Assembly (NCBI RefSeq): GCF_000382445.1
Contig: NZ_KB905472.1
Coordinates: 694,074-758,073 of the forward strand
DNA from: Phocaeicola massiliensis B84634 = Timone 84634 = DSM 17679 = JCM 13223
GTDB taxonomy: Bacteria > Bacteroidota > Bacteroidia > Bacteroidales > Bacteroidaceae
Direction: 5' to 3'
Length of the DNA stretch: 64,000 bases
Shown piece by piece: positions 62,706 through 64,000 of this stretch. Each line of letters opens with the position of its first letter. Position 1 is the first letter of the stretch. The translations under genes and the position numbers were made by a program. Below the pieces are notes generated by a model. It made no database searches. It was not told the origin of the DNA and saw only the letters and a program-made list of their open reading frames with translations.

Positions 62706-63980
62706 TCAATTTGGGAAGTTTGTAAAGATTTTGGAAATCAATTTTGAATAATACTCTTTCTCATTATTAGGATAATGTAATTCTGCCGTTATAAATACTC
62801 CATCCTTCAAGACAGTCTTTAAATAAAATATATCCCCATTTTCCGTATAATCAGATACGACAAACCAGTTATCTTTTAATCTATAATAAACAGGAGATTT
62901 GGATCTATATTCGTTATATTTATCCTCAATAGTTTCATTTAAGACATTATGCATTCCATATACAATTAAACAGGTATGACTATCCTTAGAGAATCTACAA
63001 CCATCCCCATTTTCAGATTCATATATATTGCTAAAAGAAGATGGATATAAGACATTGTAGCCAAAACGAGAATTATGGTATTTTTTTAGTGTAGTTTCTT
63101 GTGGAACTACATTGTGATTGTCTTTTTGCAGTTCAAAAGGCATTTCAATACCTTTATAGTTAACAAATGTACCATAGAAAGAATCACTAGTAAATCTTCC
63201 TTTGAAATCACCCGTTTGTTCTCCTTTATTATTAAATTCAAGCAACACAACATCACCACTATCTGATACACCACCATATAAATGTAAACAACTATCACTA
63301 CCGTTCTTATCATAGTAATATTTACCATAGATTTTGTCGCCTTGCATTGATAGCTGCATTGTAATAGGGTATTTGTTATTAATTTGACCTTTCAGATAAT
63401 AAGTATTTCCATTATAAGACGGTGCGATTAATCTTCCTTGTAAGTCGTAATGAATATCAACAAAGGCATATTCACTTGTAGCATTACAATCTATAAATTT
63501 AGTCATTACCATTCTATGAGCTATATATCCATCATCATTTTTAGTTATCGCTCTTCCTGAACAAAGCTCTCTAATTTGCCAGTTAGAAGGATTTAGTTCT
63601 AATACATACTCTATATGTCCAATACTATTAGCACCATTATTACCAGAAATGAGTAATGTATTATTTTCTTGATTAATCAGTACATCATAATTAATCAACA
63701 ATACCTCCCCGGCATTATTTGTTGGTAAAGCTTCTGTGTCAAACTGTTTTAGTTCCTTCCTATCCAAGTCATATATTAAAAGGTAGGGAAAGCCATAATC
63801 GTCTTCACCTTTTAACCTAAAAGTGCAATATTGGGATAATTCTGGATATTTATGATCAACTTGTATTTTATTACCATATTTGGCTGTCAGTTCTTGAATA
63901 ATAGCGTTTGATCTTTGTTTGTATATATCCGATGTCGATTGCGTACTATGCTGTTGGGTAGCACCGGTAATAGTATTCAT
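62706..63980 (-). CDS. Large protein of unknown function, possibly continuing past the right edge
   Basis: At least 424 residues. The frame stays open to the right edge (L-Q-Q-E-K precedes the first ATG), so the true start may be outside. N-terminal part about 150 residues with CTFRLKGEDDYGFPYLLIYDLDRKELKQFD. A middle beta-rich part (YLKGQINNKYPITMQLS, MQGDKIYGKYYYDK, DFKGRFTSDSFYGTF) with weak internal repeats. A C-terminal part FGYNVLYPSSFSNIYES. No signal peptide in view. No family is recognised. Confidence 0.6.
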   Translation of the reverse strand: MNTITGATQQHSTQSTSDIYKQRSNAIIQELTAKYGNKIQVDHKYPELSQYCTFRLKGEDDYGFPYLLIYDLDRKELKQFDTEALPTNNAGEVLLINYDVLINQENNTLLISGNNGANSIGHIEYVLELNPSNWQIRELCSGRAITKNDDGYIAHRMVMTKFIDCNATSEYAFVDIHYDLQGRLIAPSYNGNTYYLKGQINNKYPITMQLSMQGDKIYGKYYYDKNGSDSCLHLYGGVSDSGDVVLLEFNNKGEQTGDFKGRFTSDSFYGTFVNYKGIEMPFELQKDNHNVVPQETTLKKYHNSRFGYNVLYPSSFSNIYESENGDGCRFSKDSHTCLIVYGMHNVLNETIEDKYNEYRSKSPVYYRLKDNWFVVSDYTENGDIFYLKTVLKDGVFITAELHYPNNEKEYYSKLISKIFTNFPN

Positions 63981-64000
63981 TTTCTCTTGTTGAAGTGTTG

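Noticed and set aside
1..64000. tRNA or rRNA genes
   Set aside because: No GTTCRA-type T-loop with a matching acceptor stem was noticed in any intergenic stretch; short gaps leave little room.

Overview
The window reads as the chromosome of a gut Bacteroides (order Bacteroidales). The evidence is the gene content: a long SecA with a SEC-C tail, a CoaX-type pantothenate kinase, an Lnb-type lipoprotein acyltransferase, a sodium-pumping methylmalonyl-CoA decarboxylase operon, a secreted GH2 beta-galactosidase and many small lipoproteins. In addition, about 20 genes are preceded by exact matches to the Bacteroides -7 promoter element TAnnTTTG. The species cannot be fixed from the sequence alone.

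Layout. 1-4,050 (minus): an envelope operon in the order coaX, outer-membrane barrel, TPR protein, lptC (cut by the left edge). 4,200-12,000 (plus): lnb, a phosphatase-like pseudoenzyme candidate, secA, a DUF6340 lipoprotein and a small acidic protein. 12,246-13,713: an ECF sigma factor with a small membrane protein, divergent from a second membrane protein; both directions carry the same ECF-type promoter, TGTAAC-N16-CGTCTAAA. 13,741-24,700: a BIME-like palindrome, M16 peptidase, valS, a DUF1349 lipoprotein, a LuxR-type regulator, mazG, a 22-bp tandem repeat, a Fur-family regulator, an esterase and an SDR. 24,737-29,777 (minus): an orphan amylase C-terminal domain, then the methylmalonyl-CoA epimerase/decarboxylase operon of the succinate-to-propionate route. 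29,944-43,609: housekeeping and accessory genes (GNAT, nitroreductase, DUF2520, kdsC, maf, D-2-hydroxyacid dehydrogenase, MFS, TlpA-like, beta-propeller) ending in a 1,340-aa beta-galactosidase.

44,540-47,640 (minus) is the most interesting chromosomal locus. It holds a SPASM-type radical SAM enzyme and two near-identical 47-residue Cys-rich peptides ending SCGCSGDCGSNWM plus two residues. Each peptide is preceded by the same 39-bp hairpin-containing repeat and followed by a GTGTCAAAA-type palindrome. An M18-type aminopeptidase gene lies between the two peptides. Both peptides are too short for ordinary gene calling. I read this as a radical-SAM RiPP cluster with a duplicated precursor cassette.

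48,100-64,000 is accessory and partly decayed. It has a small HTH gene behind a long palindrome, a second 22-bp repeat array, a 3' fragment of a GGGtGRT-family gene, and an MNT antitoxin whose HepT toxin is reduced to a 33-codon relic. A replication-type ATPase gene is split by a 2.75-kb IS66 element exactly in its Walker B motif. A minus-strand set follows: an SF2-like helicase with an atypical P-loop, a small radical SAM protein, a BT4734-type primase, a D12-class adenine methylase flanked by two distantly similar small proteins, and a large unknown protein at the right edge. This looks like an integrated plasmid, phage-like or mobilizable element; no integrase, relaxase or capsid gene is in view.
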